Shown here in pieces: positions 1-5,961 of a stretch of 6,457 nt of DNA. The notes beneath the pieces are model-generated. The model saw only the letters and a program-made list of their open reading frames with translations, searched no databases and was not told the origin of the DNA. The first letter of the stretch is position 1. Each line of letters opens with the position of its first letter. Origin of the DNA: an uncultured Lachnospiraceae bacterium (lineage in GTDB: Bacteria; Bacillota; Clostridia; Lachnospirales; Lachnospiraceae); NCBI GenBank assembly GCA_910589635.1, contig CAJUTD010000121.1:1-6457 (forward strand). Direction: 5' to 3'. The position numbers and the translations under genes are program-made.

Positions 1-498
1 GTGAGCATGATATTCCAGGCCGTTTTCATTGGATATTCCGTGGGCGCAGCTCCGGTCATCAGTTACAATTATGGCGCGCAAAACTGTGAGGAATTAAAAA
101 GCCTGAGACGAAAAAGCATGCTGCTAATCGGCATATTTTCCGTCGCTATGCTCGCCGCAGGGCAGCTATTGGCACGGCCTCTTTCCATGTTGTTTGTCGG
201 TTACGATGATGCTCTAATGGATATGACAGTACATGCTTTTACGATTTTTTCCTTTTCCTTTTTGCTGTCAGGCTTTTCCATCTGGGGCGCGTCCTTTTTT
301 ACCGCACTCAACAATGGGCTTGTATCCGCACTCATTTCCTTTTTGCGAACCTTCTTGTTCCAATGTGCGGCCGTTTTAATCTTCCCCTTCTTCTGGGGAC
401 TTGACGGAATCTGGTACGCGGTGGTTGCAGCGGAATTGTTGGCAGCCGTAATGACTTCGCTGTTCCTTCTTGGAAAACAGAAAAAGTATCGTTACTAG
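1..498 (+). CDS. MATE-family efflux transporter, C-terminal fragment (5' end outside window)
   Basis: This is the C-terminal 165 residues of a multidrug and toxin extrusion (MATE) transporter, an inner-membrane antiporter that usually exports cationic drugs or metabolites using Na+ or H+ gradients. The first residues, with the pattern GxxxGAAPVISYNYGAQN at about residues 11-28, match the conserved segment opening the second half of MATE proteins. Four hydrophobic stretches follow (roughly residues 40-62, 78-103, 107-131 and 135-157), and the chain ends in a short basic tail. Family members are about 440-460 residues long, so about two thirds of the gene is missing because the window begins inside it. 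The GTG at position 1 is therefore probably an internal valine codon and not the real start. The substrate cannot be deduced. The gene ends just before an intrinsic terminator, so it is probably transcriptionally separate from the phosphate genes downstream. Confidence 0.88.
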   Translation: MSMIFQAVFIGYSVGAAPVISYNYGAQNCEELKSLRRKSMLLIGIFSVAMLAAGQLLARPLSMLFVGYDDALMDMTVHAFTIFSFSFLLSGFSIWGASFFTALNNGLVSALISFLRTFLFQCAAVLIFPFFWGLDGIWYAVVAAELLAAVMTSLFLLGKQKKYRY

Positions 499-501
499 GA
501 C

Positions 502-553
502 AAAGAAGGCATCGCACATTCATCTATTTTGATGATTGGACGATGCCCTCTTT
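502..553 (+). terminator. Intrinsic terminator after the MATE gene
   Basis: Arms AAAGA-A-GGCATCG (502-514) and CGATGCC-C-TCTTT (541-553) pair over 12 bp with one A/C mismatch. An inner TCATC/GATGA stem (520-524 with 531-535) stacks within the loop. The right arm ends in a pyrimidine-rich TCTTTCT run, and the left arm supplies AAAGAA, so the hairpin could work in both directions. It lies 4 bases after the MATE stop codon. Confidence 0.75.
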
Positions 554-691
554 CTATAAATTATTCCTTTATTATATTAAGTTCTCTGGAAAAAAATGAC
601 AGAAAATAACCTGTATTATTTTAGCAGATTCTACATATACCACAAATAACAGATAATTTGCCCATGTTCCATTTCTCGGCAGTCCAAATTT

Positions 692-745
692 TTTACATGG
701 ATTTTACATATACCTCTCTCTGATTTCACAAGCACGTGATACAGT
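692..745 (+). promoter_or_regulatory. Candidate Pho box and promoter of the Na+/phosphate cotransporter gene
   Basis: TTTACA occurs at 692-697 and again at 703-708, exactly 11 bp apart. A degenerate TTCACA lies at 725-730, two further 11-bp steps along; the intermediate position 714 does not match. Direct repeats of TT(A/T/C)ACA on one face of the helix are the known recognition pattern of Gram-positive PhoP/PhoB. A weak -10-like TACAGT (740-745) follows about 9 bp after the last repeat, a geometry expected of a PhoB-activated promoter with no good -35. The assignment is supported by the phosphate transporter gene starting at 778 and a PhoB/PhoR-like pair next to it. It is an inference, since no binding data exist. 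Confidence 0.6.
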
Positions 746-777
746 GATCCTACATTATTGAAAGCGAGGTACTGAAC

Positions 778-2454
778 ATGGATTTACTCAGCATATTTTC
801 GATGATCGGCGGGCTCGCCCTCTTCCTGTATGGAATGCATCTCTTAGGTGAAGGGCTCGCAAAAGTCTCCGGCGGCAAAATGGAAGCAATTCTTTCTAAA
901 TTGACGGACAGCCCCCTAAAAGGCGTGCTGCTCGGTGCGGGCGCAACCGCCGTCATACAGTCTTCCTCCGCAACTACTGTAATGGTAGTCGGCTTTGTCA
1001 ATTCAGGCATCATGCAGCTGCGGCAAGCCGTGGGAATTATCATGGGCGCCAATATCGGAACGACGATTACTTCTTGGATATTAAGCCTCTCCGGCATAGA
1101 GAGTGATAATCTTTTTGTCAAACTCTTAAAGCCCGATGCGTTCTCGCCCATCCTTGCAATGATCGGCATCATTTTACTTATGTTCTGTAAATCTGAACGC
1201 AAAAAAGACGTGGGAACCATTCTCATTGGATTTGCCATCCTCATGTTCGGCATGGACACCATGAGCTCCGCAGTGGAACCGTTAAGAAATATCCCCGCAT
1301 TTACTGATTTATTTGTGGCCTTTTCCAACCCGATTGTCGGCATGATTGCCGGAACAATCCTCACTGCCATCATCCAGAGCTCCTCGGCATCAGTAGGCAT
1401 CCTACAGGCGCTCTGCATTACTGGGGCTATTCCCTATTCCGCCGTGCTGCCAATTATTGCCGGCCAGAATATCGGCACCTGTATCACGGCTCTCCTGTCA
1501 TCCATCGGGGCAAGCACTAATGCCAAACGGGCGGCGTTTATCCATCTGTATTTCAATGTGATTGGCACGGCTGTATTCATGATCGGCTTTTATATCATCC
1601 ATTATATCTCGCCCTTTGATTTTTTAGAGCAGATTGCCACGCCTTCGGGCATCGCAGTTACGCACTCCTTTTTTAATATCTTTGCCACCATTATTTTGCT
1701 GCCATTTTCATACAAACTGGTAACGCTGGCAAGCATCTCCGTGCGCGATAAAGAAGAAAATATTGAGCCCGAGCTTCCTGCTAAACTGGCTCCCTTGGCA
1801 AACATGGATAAACGTTTTTTAGACAATCCTCCTTTTGCACTCACACAATGCAAAAAGACGACAGGAGCTATGCTGGCATTGGCAAACGAATCTGCCGAGG
1901 AAGCAATTGCGCTAATTTCCAATTACAGTGGAAAAAAAGCTTCTTATATAGAAGACCTGGAAAATTACGTCGACCGTTATGAGGATGAAATCAATGATTA
2001 TATATTTAAAATAGATTTGGCTCCATTATCTGAAGCCGATTCTCGGGAATTGTCCGCCATGCAAAACTGCGTCGGAAATATAGAACGTGTGGCCGACTAT
2101 GCATTGTCTATCGTGCTTAGTTCCAAAAAAATGGAAAAAAAGAAACTTGATTTTTCTAAAGAGGCGAAAGAAGACCTCAAATTATATGGCAGCATCGTCC
2201 TGTCCTTGATAAAGCACACGGCAGAATATTGGGAAACTCCCGACCCTGTGATTGCCAACGACGCCTGCCAGTTAGAAAATGAGCTCAACCGCATTGAGAA
2301 AAGAATTATCAAAGGTGAGAAAAAACGTCTCAAAAAAGATAAATACGGCATAGACATGGGATTCATCCTTTCAGATATTTTACTGGGCATGAAAAAGGTA
2401 ACAGAACACAGTGTGCAAGTTATTGAGGCTGTGCAGTCTGCACAGTCGGAATAA
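778..2454 (+). CDS. Na+/phosphate cotransporter family protein with C-terminal PhoU-like domain
   Basis: This is a 558-residue inner-membrane protein of the Na/Pi-cotransporter (NptA/YjbB, SLC34-like) family, expected to move inorganic phosphate coupled to sodium. The inverted repeat typical of the family is visible: QSSSATT at residues 61-67 followed by GANIGTT (90-96), then QSSSAS at 200-205 followed by GQNIGT (229-234). Hydrophobic segments fill residues 1 to about 325. A soluble region from about 360 to 550 resembles PhoU helical bundles, with an acidic ENYVDRYEDEI pattern (395-405) and CVGNIERVADYALSI (431-445) like the PhoU metal-binding signatures. The PhoU part may sense or gate phosphate flux. 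The ATG at 778 is preceded by AGCGAGG (763-769), a modest ribosome binding site. A candidate Pho box lies upstream and a PhoR/PhoB-like pair converges on the gene, which points to phosphate starvation control. The direction of transport (uptake or export) cannot be settled from sequence. The last 35 bases overlap the kinase gene on the other strand. Confidence 0.92.
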   Translation: MDLLSIFSMIGGLALFLYGMHLLGEGLAKVSGGKMEAILSKLTDSPLKGVLLGAGATAVIQSSSATTVMVVGFVNSGIMQLRQAVGIIMGANIGTTITSWILSLSGIESDNLFVKLLKPDAFSPILAMIGIILLMFCKSERKKDVGTILIGFAILMFGMDTMSSAVEPLRNIPAFTDLFVAFSNPIVGMIAGTILTAIIQSSSASVGILQALCITGAIPYSAVLPIIAGQNIGTCITALLSSIGASTNAKRAAFIHLYFNVIGTAVFMIGFYIIHYISPFDFLEQIATPSGIAVTHSFFNIFATIILLPFSYKLVTLASISVRDKEENIEPELPAKLAPLANMDKRFLDNPPFALTQCKKTTGAMLALANESAEEAIALISNYSGKKASYIEDLENYVDRYEDEINDYIFKIDLAPLSEADSRELSAMQNCVGNIERVADYALSIVLSSKKMEKKKLDFSKEAKEDLKLYGSIVLSLIKHTAEYWETPDPVIANDACQLENELNRIEKRIIKGEKKRLKKDKYGIDMGFILSDILLGMKKVTEHSVQVIEAVQSAQSE

Positions 2455-3769
2455 GTGCTTCATTGTCCGCAAATAGCACGCGAATTGTCGTGCCAATCCC
2501 CACATCGCTGTCTAGGAAAATATCTGCATGATGGACTTCCGCGATATGTTTGACAATAGCCAGTCCAAGGCCGGTGCCCCCGGTCTTTCTGGAACGGCTT
2601 TTGTCCACGCGGAAAAATCGTTCAAACACACGCTTCTGGTACTTGGGGGAAATACCGATGCCATCATCCTGCACAATCAGTTGATTTGTGACTGTTACCC
2701 ACACATGGCCGCCTTCGCGGTTATAGCGGATGGCATTGTCACACAAATTGTAGAGCAGTTCTTCGAGCAGACTTTTGTCGGCATGAATGACAAGTGGCGT
2801 GCCTTTCAAAGAAAGCGTAACGCCGTGCTTATCGGCAATTGGCTGCAACATCTCCACACAACGCGCGGCAAGCCCATACACATCCACAGGCTCAAACGAA
2901 AGGCTGTCATCCGGCGCATCATCCAGCTCTGACAATTGCAAAATATCATTGATTAATGCCAGTAACCGCTGGGCATTTCCATGTATTTCCTCTGCAAAAT
3001 GCCGCCCTTCCTTTTTAGACGCCATACCGGTGGCAATCAACTCGGCATAGCCTGAAATGGAGGTCAGCGGCGTTTTCAGTTCATGGCTTACATTAGCGGT
3101 AAATTCCTGGCGTATTTTGGCATTCAGCAACGCCTCCTGATGCCGGGAGCGTATCAATTCAATAAACGGCATCAGTTCCTTGTAGGTACTGACGTTTTGC
3201 AGATGTTCCATATCGGACGCCATCTGCTCGATTGGCGAAACGAAAGCCTTTGTAAGCTGCCTGGCAATCCACACAGATATTAAAAATGATAAAACGGCAA
3301 CTAACAGGGTAATTGGCAGCGTATTGCTGTAAACATTCCAGATACTGCCCGCCTCCTTGGCGATACGCAGAATTGTCCCATCCGCTGTACGCCTGGCATA
3401 GAAGAAAATATTCTTTCCCATCGTCTCAGACTTGCGCACACTCGTGCCTTCCCCTTTTTTCATTGCCTGCGCGACCTCCGGCCTCCCCTTATGGTTGTCC
3501 AAAGCATCATTTCCCGAATAGCTGTCATAGAGTACCGAGCCATTCTGCGCAATCCAGGTGATCCGCAGCGCATCATGCGGATTCACAACACCTTCGTCCT
3601 CCATGCGCTCCATGAAATCTAAATCCTCCATTATCTCCGCAAAGGAAGAGAGCTCTGCAAAGACCTCTTTCTGAAAAAACCGGTACGAAACAATAGTGGT
3701 AAACAGAACGCTGAGAATAATAGATACTGCGATTACCATCATAAAATTGAGATTAATTTTTCTTGCCAT
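2420..3769 (-). CDS. phoR: PhoR-like membrane sensor histidine kinase
   Basis: This is a 449-residue two-component sensor kinase. Transmembrane segments lie at about residues 8-30 and 158-178 and flank an extracytoplasmic domain of roughly 128 residues. That domain's DNHKGRPEVAQA and GTSVRKSET patterns resemble the Cache/PAS-like sensor of Gram-positive PhoR proteins. A short linker without a clear cytoplasmic PAS domain leads to the H box (FTANVSHELKTP, phosphorylated His229). The N box (NLCDNAIRYN, 341-350), G1 box (DDGIG, 368-372), F box (FERFFRVDKSRS) and G2 box (GGTGLGL, 407-413) are all intact, so the kinase should be active. The start ATG has a good site, AAGGAG, 7 bases upstream (3777-3782). 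It follows the PhoB-like regulator on the same strand with a 131-base gap. Assignment to phosphate sensing rests on ectodomain resemblance and the adjacent transporter. Other PhoR/WalK-class roles are possible. Its final 35 bases overlap the convergent transporter gene. Confidence 0.88.
   Translation of the reverse strand: MARKINLNFMMVIAVSIILSVLFTTIVSYRFFQKEVFAELSSFAEIMEDLDFMERMEDEGVVNPHDALRITWIAQNGSVLYDSYSGNDALDNHKGRPEVAQAMKKGEGTSVRKSETMGKNIFFYARRTADGTILRIAKEAGSIWNVYSNTLPITLLVAVLSFLISVWIARQLTKAFVSPIEQMASDMEHLQNVSTYKELMPFIELIRSRHQEALLNAKIRQEFTANVSHELKTPLTSISGYAELIATGMASKKEGRHFAEEIHGNAQRLLALINDILQLSELDDAPDDSLSFEPVDVYGLAARCVEMLQPIADKHGVTLSLKGTPLVIHADKSLLEELLYNLCDNAIRYNREGGHVWVTVTNQLIVQDDGIGISPKYQKRVFERFFRVDKSRSRKTGGTGLGLAIVKHIAEVHHADIFLDSDVGIGTTIRVLFADNEALIPTVQTAQPQ
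2429..2445. repeat. 17-bp palindrome in the overlap of the convergent genes
   Basis: CTGTGCAG (2429-2436) and CTGCACAG (2438-2445) are perfect 8-bp inverted arms around one central T. The palindrome codes for protein on both strands: the last residues of the cotransporter and of the kinase. As RNA it could fold as a 7-bp stem with a 3-base loop in either transcript. No U-tract follows on either strand, so it is not a standard intrinsic terminator. Confidence 0.6.
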
Positions 3770-3784
3770 TTACATACTCCTTAT

Positions 3785-3894
3785 TCTGCCGACGCTATGA
3801 TGCCTGATGATGACATTTACTCGGCCGACGCTATGGTTGTCTACTGATAACATTCACTCGGCCTGCGCAAAGGTTATCTGATGATAAAACTGGA
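3785..3894 (-). repeat. Three imperfect ~37-bp tandem units between the regulator and kinase genes
   Basis: The spacer between the PhoB-like and PhoR-like genes consists of three related units at 3785-3820, 3821-3857 and about 3858-3894. Units 1 and 2 share GCCGACGCTATG (3788-3799 and 3824-3835). Units 1, 2 and 3 share a TGAT(G/A)A core, and the CTCGGCC junction precedes units 2 and 3. The first two are clearly similar and the third is more diverged. The copies lie in the presumed phoB-phoR transcript, just upstream of the kinase ribosome binding site, so they could form an mRNA element controlling the ratio of the two proteins. No open frame in them looks convincing. Confidence 0.65.
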
Positions 3895-3900
3895 ACTATT

Positions 3901-4572
3901 TCACTGTAACAGATAGCCCACATTCCTCACGGTCTTGATATGTTTTCCGGCGTCACCTAGTTTTTTACGCAGCGTCTTGATATGCACATCTAACGTCCGT
4001 GATTCCCCGAGAAAGTCAATGCCCCATATTTTTTCCATCAGAGCATCCCGCGTCAAGACAATCCCCACATTCTGCATAAGAAGGGATAAAAGTTCAAATT
4101 CTTTGTATGTCAGCTCCACTTCTTCTCCTTCCACCCGACAGGAACGCTTTCCCTTAGACAAAACAATGTCCCCTATTACAAGCGCATCTTCTTCCTTCTT
4201 AGGCTGTGCCCGCCGAAGAAGCGCTTTCACGCGCGATATCAATTCCATGACGCCAAAAGGTTTGGTGATATAATCATCTGCACCCATATCAAGCCCCTTC
4301 ACTTTATCAATCTCCGTCGTTTTAGCAGTCACCAAAATAATGGGCAGCTCCTGTGTGTCAGGTTGCTCCCGCAGCTTCTTTAAAACATAAATGCCGTCCT
4401 CATCTGGCAGCATAATATCCAGCAGAATTAAAGACGGTTTTTGGCTTTGTATGCATGTTAGGAAATCACCAGCACATTCAAAACCGATCGCCTCATAACC
4501 GCTGTTTTTCAAGGCAAATATTTCTATCTCACGGATGTTGGCGTCATCCTCAACTACATAAATTGTCTTCAT
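3901..4572 (-). CDS. phoB: PhoB/PhoP-like OmpR-family response regulator
   Basis: This is a 223-residue transcription factor of normal length for the OmpR/PhoB class. The receiver domain (about residues 1-118) has the acidic pocket E8-D9-D10, phosphoacceptor D52 in LLDIMLPDEDG, T82 and K104 in YITKPF, so all switch residues are present. After a linker (119-128) comes a winged-helix DNA-binding domain with LTYKEFELLSLL (154-165), the recognition helix region SRTLDVHIKTLRKKLG (191-206) and the wing VRNVGYLL (215-222). It should be phosphorylated by the kinase encoded just downstream and bind direct repeats such as those before the Na+/phosphate transporter. The ATG at 4572 is preceded by GAGGTGA (4577-4583) at 4 bases. 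That start codon overlaps the stop of a 58-codon upstream frame (ATGA). The PhoB label comes from class and neighbourhood, and related regulators of other stimuli look similar. Confidence 0.87.
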   Translation of the reverse strand: MKTIYVVEDDANIREIEIFALKNSGYEAIGFECAGDFLTCIQSQKPSLILLDIMLPDEDGIYVLKKLREQPDTQELPIILVTAKTTEIDKVKGLDMGADDYITKPFGVMELISRVKALLRRAQPKKEEDALVIGDIVLSKGKRSCRVEGEEVELTYKEFELLSLLMQNVGIVLTRDALMEKIWGIDFLGESRTLDVHIKTLRKKLGDAGKHIKTVRNVGYLLQ

Positions 4573-4745
4573 ACTGTCACCTCGTCCAAATTATGGCTTT
4601 CCGGAAGCCAGCCATTTCCGGCTACTACAATCCATTGTACATCATGCTTGCCACAATTAGCAATCCCAAAACCAAGTGCAGGCACATCCACCAACTGGAA
4701 AAGGTCGTCGATTCCCTCAAACCTTTTTTGTTTTCCAATTTTCAA
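4569..4745 (-). CDS. Candidate 58-residue small protein translationally coupled to the PhoB-like gene
   Basis: An uninterrupted minus-strand frame runs from a TTG at 4745-4743 to a TGA at 4571-4569, which overlaps the PhoB-like ATG as ATGA. A strong AAGGAG (complement of 4757-4762) stands 11 bases before the TTG, a little far. The same site is 7 bases from a GTG in another frame that stops after 10 residues. The predicted product starts MKIGKQKRFEGIDDLFQLVD and continues through a hydrophobic middle with one Cys to an acidic tail; I do not recognise it. The regulator's own GAGGTGA lies inside the last codons, which fits coupled translation. Points against: a non-ATG start, small size, and no recognised homology. 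It may be a regulatory leader frame, a true small protein, or a gene remnant. Confidence 0.38.
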   Translation of the reverse strand: MKIGKQKRFEGIDDLFQLVDVPALGFGIANCGKHDVQWIVVAGNGWLPESHNLDEVTV

Positions 4746-4776
4746 ACACTCTGTATCTCCTTATTTTATGTTATTA

Positions 4777-4828
4777 TTGCACAAAAAACATTTCTATTTC
4801 GTTAAAATATAAACGATATTCTGTGCAA
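4777..4828. repeat. Nested inverted repeat in the PhoB-like gene leader
   Basis: TTGCACA (4777-4783) and TGTGCAA (4822-4828) are a perfect 7-bp inverted pair 38 bases apart. They enclose a second pair, TCGTT (4799-4803) and AACGA (4812-4816). In the minus-strand transcript this could form a long hairpin just upstream of the AAGGAG of the 58-codon frame. As DNA, the outer arms could be an operator. The arms are short enough that chance is possible. Confidence 0.35.
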
Positions 4829-4829
4829 A

Positions 4830-4910
4830 TTATCCATATTCTCCCAGATTTGAAGCTCTCAAGGATTCAAACTTACGAAATACGAAAACTGCGGCGGAAG
4901 CCATTGACAT
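4830..4910 (-). CDS. Candidate 26-residue leader ORF
   Basis: This minus-strand frame starts with ATG at 4910-4908 and stops at TAA (4832-4830), giving 26 residues beginning MSMASAAVFVFRKFESL. A perfect AAGGAGG (complement of 4921-4927) lies 10 bases upstream. A promoter-like sequence (4953-4981, -) would start transcripts at about 4946, leaving a 5' leader of roughly 35 bases. So promoter, ribosome site, start and stop are in the expected order. The N-terminal half is Ala/Val/Phe-rich, then basic. I do not recognise it. It could be a leader peptide controlling the transcript that continues to the 58-codon frame and phoB. It could also be the stump of a deleted gene, or a chance frame, because the purine-rich site also lies within the spacer of the opposite promoter. 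Confidence 0.35.
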   Translation of the reverse strand: MSMASAAVFVFRKFESLRASNLGEYG

Positions 4911-4932
4911 AATTATAATCCCTCCTTATAAT
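4904..4932 (+). promoter_or_regulatory. Consensus SigA-type promoter of the LysR-family gene
   Basis: TTGACA (4904-4909) and TATAAT (4927-4932) are both perfect matches to the housekeeping consensus, with an optimal 17-base spacer. Transcription would start near 4939-4940, giving a leader of about 70 bases before the ATG at 5010. A promoter this strong in front of a regulator gene suggests that it is normally repressed; the overlapping inverted repeat is the obvious candidate operator. Confidence 0.8.
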
Positions 4933-4936
4933 TATG
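4908..4936. promoter_or_regulatory. Candidate operator: 11-bp inverted repeat over the promoter
   Basis: CATAATTATAA (4908-4918) and TTATAATTATG (4926-4936) are perfect inverted arms separated by 7 bases. The element covers the last bases of the -35, the whole spacer and the -10 of the LysR-gene promoter. LysR-type regulators commonly bind AT-rich dyads of T-N11-A form near their own promoter and autorepress, so this is a plausible autoregulatory site. A related pair, AATTATA (4952-4958) and TATAATT (4972-4978), lies about 20 bp further on and could be a second, weaker site. Confidence 0.6.
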
Positions 4937-4952
4937 ATTAAGCTGCAAAATA

Positions 4953-4981
4953 ATTATAGAGAGATGCAGGTTATAATTCAA
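4953..4981 (-). promoter_or_regulatory. Candidate opposite-strand promoter toward phoB
   Basis: On the minus strand TTGAAT (complement of 4976-4981) and a perfect TATAAT (complement of 4953-4958) are 17 bases apart. The start would be near 4946, only a few bases from the start predicted for the plus-strand promoter. Each transcript would run through the other promoter. It would drive the 26- and 58-codon frames and possibly the phoB-phoR pair behind a leader of about 375 bases. No better promoter for phoB was found closer to its start. Confidence 0.5.
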
Positions 4982-5009
4982 GAAAATTTACGGAAGATAG
5001 GAGGCAATT

Positions 5010-5924
5010 ATGGACATCAATTATGAACTATATAAGGTCTTCTATCAGGTGGCTTCCTCATTAAGTTTTTCAGAGGCCTCCAAGAAACTGTTTATTTCCC
5101 AGTCGGCAGTCAGCCAGTCCGTAAAGACGCTGGAACGCAAGCTGGGGCAGCCTTTATTTATCCGTAGCACGAAGAAAGTACAGCTCTCACCAGCCGGACA
5201 GACTTTGCTTAAGCATGTGGAGCCCGCCATTCATTTGTTGGAAAAGGGAGAGGCACAACTGTTAGACACCAATGCGCTGGGGCTTGGACAGCTTCATATC
5301 GGAGCAAGCGACACGATATGCCGCTATTTTCTGATTCCCTATTTGAAACAGTTCCATGAACAGTTTCCAGACGTCCCCATCAAGGTGACAAACGCGACCT
5401 CCATAGGCTGCGTAGATTTATTAACCCAGGGAAAGGCAGATTTGATTATCACCAACTATCCGAACTCACGGCTAAACGATATGTATATCCAAAAGATTGT
5501 TGCCAGCTTCCAGGATGTGTTTATTGCCAATCCCGCTTATCTTGATTTGCAGCAGGAAGAATTTTCTCTGGCGGACATAAAAAGCTGTCCACTATTAATG
5601 TTGGAACGCAAAAGCGCCACCAGCGAGTTCTTACACAATTTATTCTTGCAGCATCAGTTAGAATTGATTCCTGAAGTAGAGCTTAGCAGTAACGATTTCC
5701 TCATGGATCTGGCGAGGATTGGTCTGGGCATTGCTTTTGTCCCCGACTATTGCCTGTCCGAAGACGATGAACTGCGTCCCTTAAAGATAAAAGAGACGAT
5801 ACCTAAACGACAGATGGCAGCCGCTTTCAATCCGGGACTTTTGCTCTCCCCCGCCGCAGAAGAATTTCTAAAGATTCTTCCGCAATTGAATCCCGTCACA
5901 CAACAGCAGGGATCAAAAGGTTAA
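5010..5924 (+). CDS. LysR-type transcriptional regulator
   Basis: This is a 304-residue cytoplasmic DNA-binding regulator of typical LysR-family length. The N-terminal winged helix-turn-helix shows SFSEASKKLFISQSAVSQSV at residues 19-38, then the LERKLGQPLFIR and LSPAGQTLL signatures. A linker helix (about 63-88) leads to a periplasmic-binding-protein-like effector domain starting at QLHIGAS (94-100). That domain includes YLKQFHEQFPDVPIKV and the C-terminal RIGLGIAFVPDY typical of the CysL/YtlI-like branch. The ligand cannot be predicted. The ATG has an excellent AGGAGG (4999-5004) 5 bases upstream and a consensus promoter with an overlapping dyad before it. LysR regulators usually control a neighbouring, often divergent, gene. 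Here the candidates are the small minus-strand frames with phoB, or the 87-residue gene downstream on the same strand after 104 bases. Confidence 0.93.
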   Translation: MDINYELYKVFYQVASSLSFSEASKKLFISQSAVSQSVKTLERKLGQPLFIRSTKKVQLSPAGQTLLKHVEPAIHLLEKGEAQLLDTNALGLGQLHIGASDTICRYFLIPYLKQFHEQFPDVPIKVTNATSIGCVDLLTQGKADLIITNYPNSRLNDMYIQKIVASFQDVFIANPAYLDLQQEEFSLADIKSCPLLMLERKSATSEFLHNLFLQHQLELIPEVELSSNDFLMDLARIGLGIAFVPDYCLSEDDELRPLKIKETIPKRQMAAAFNPGLLLSPAAEEFLKILPQLNPVTQQQGSKG

Positions 5925-5961
5925 TTCGCTGCAATCAATAACTTAAGGGTACTGGTTGGAA

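Noticed and set aside
1..498. Complete 165-residue transporter starting at GTG position 1
   Set aside because: MATE proteins are about 450 residues; the frame is open to the window edge and starts in a conserved internal segment.
750..1418. Long open frame on the minus strand opposite the cotransporter gene
   Set aside because: It is antisense to a gene with clear family motifs; the translation is Met/Pro/Ser-rich low-information sequence with no recognisable domain and no ribosome site.
2429..2445. Palindrome in the gene overlap as an intrinsic terminator
   Set aside because: No run of T follows on either strand and the loop would be only 3 bases.
2528..3561. Several plus-strand open frames (2528-2932, 2787-3050, 3083-3283, 3313-3561) opposite the kinase gene
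   Set aside because: They are shadows of the histidine kinase coding strand; compositions are unnatural and none has a convincing start.
3770..3900. Tandem units between phoB-like and phoR-like genes as a CRISPR array
   Set aside because: The units are contiguous and diverged, with no constant repeat separated by unique spacers, and no cas gene is present.
4717..4749. GTG-initiated 10-residue frame (minus) 7 bases after the AAGGAG
   Set aside because: Its spacing is better than that of the 58-codon frame, but it stops after 10 residues; I kept it only as an alternative reading of that ribosome site.
4770..4830. Pho box for phoB autoregulation in the leader
   Set aside because: TTTATA/TTAACG/ATAACA-like words occur on the minus strand but are not in 11-bp phase.
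4455..4912. Plus-strand open frames 4455-4805 and 4676-4912
   Set aside because: They overlap the PhoB-like gene and its leader in the wrong orientation, lack ribosome sites and do not resemble proteins; the minus-strand signals here are better supported.
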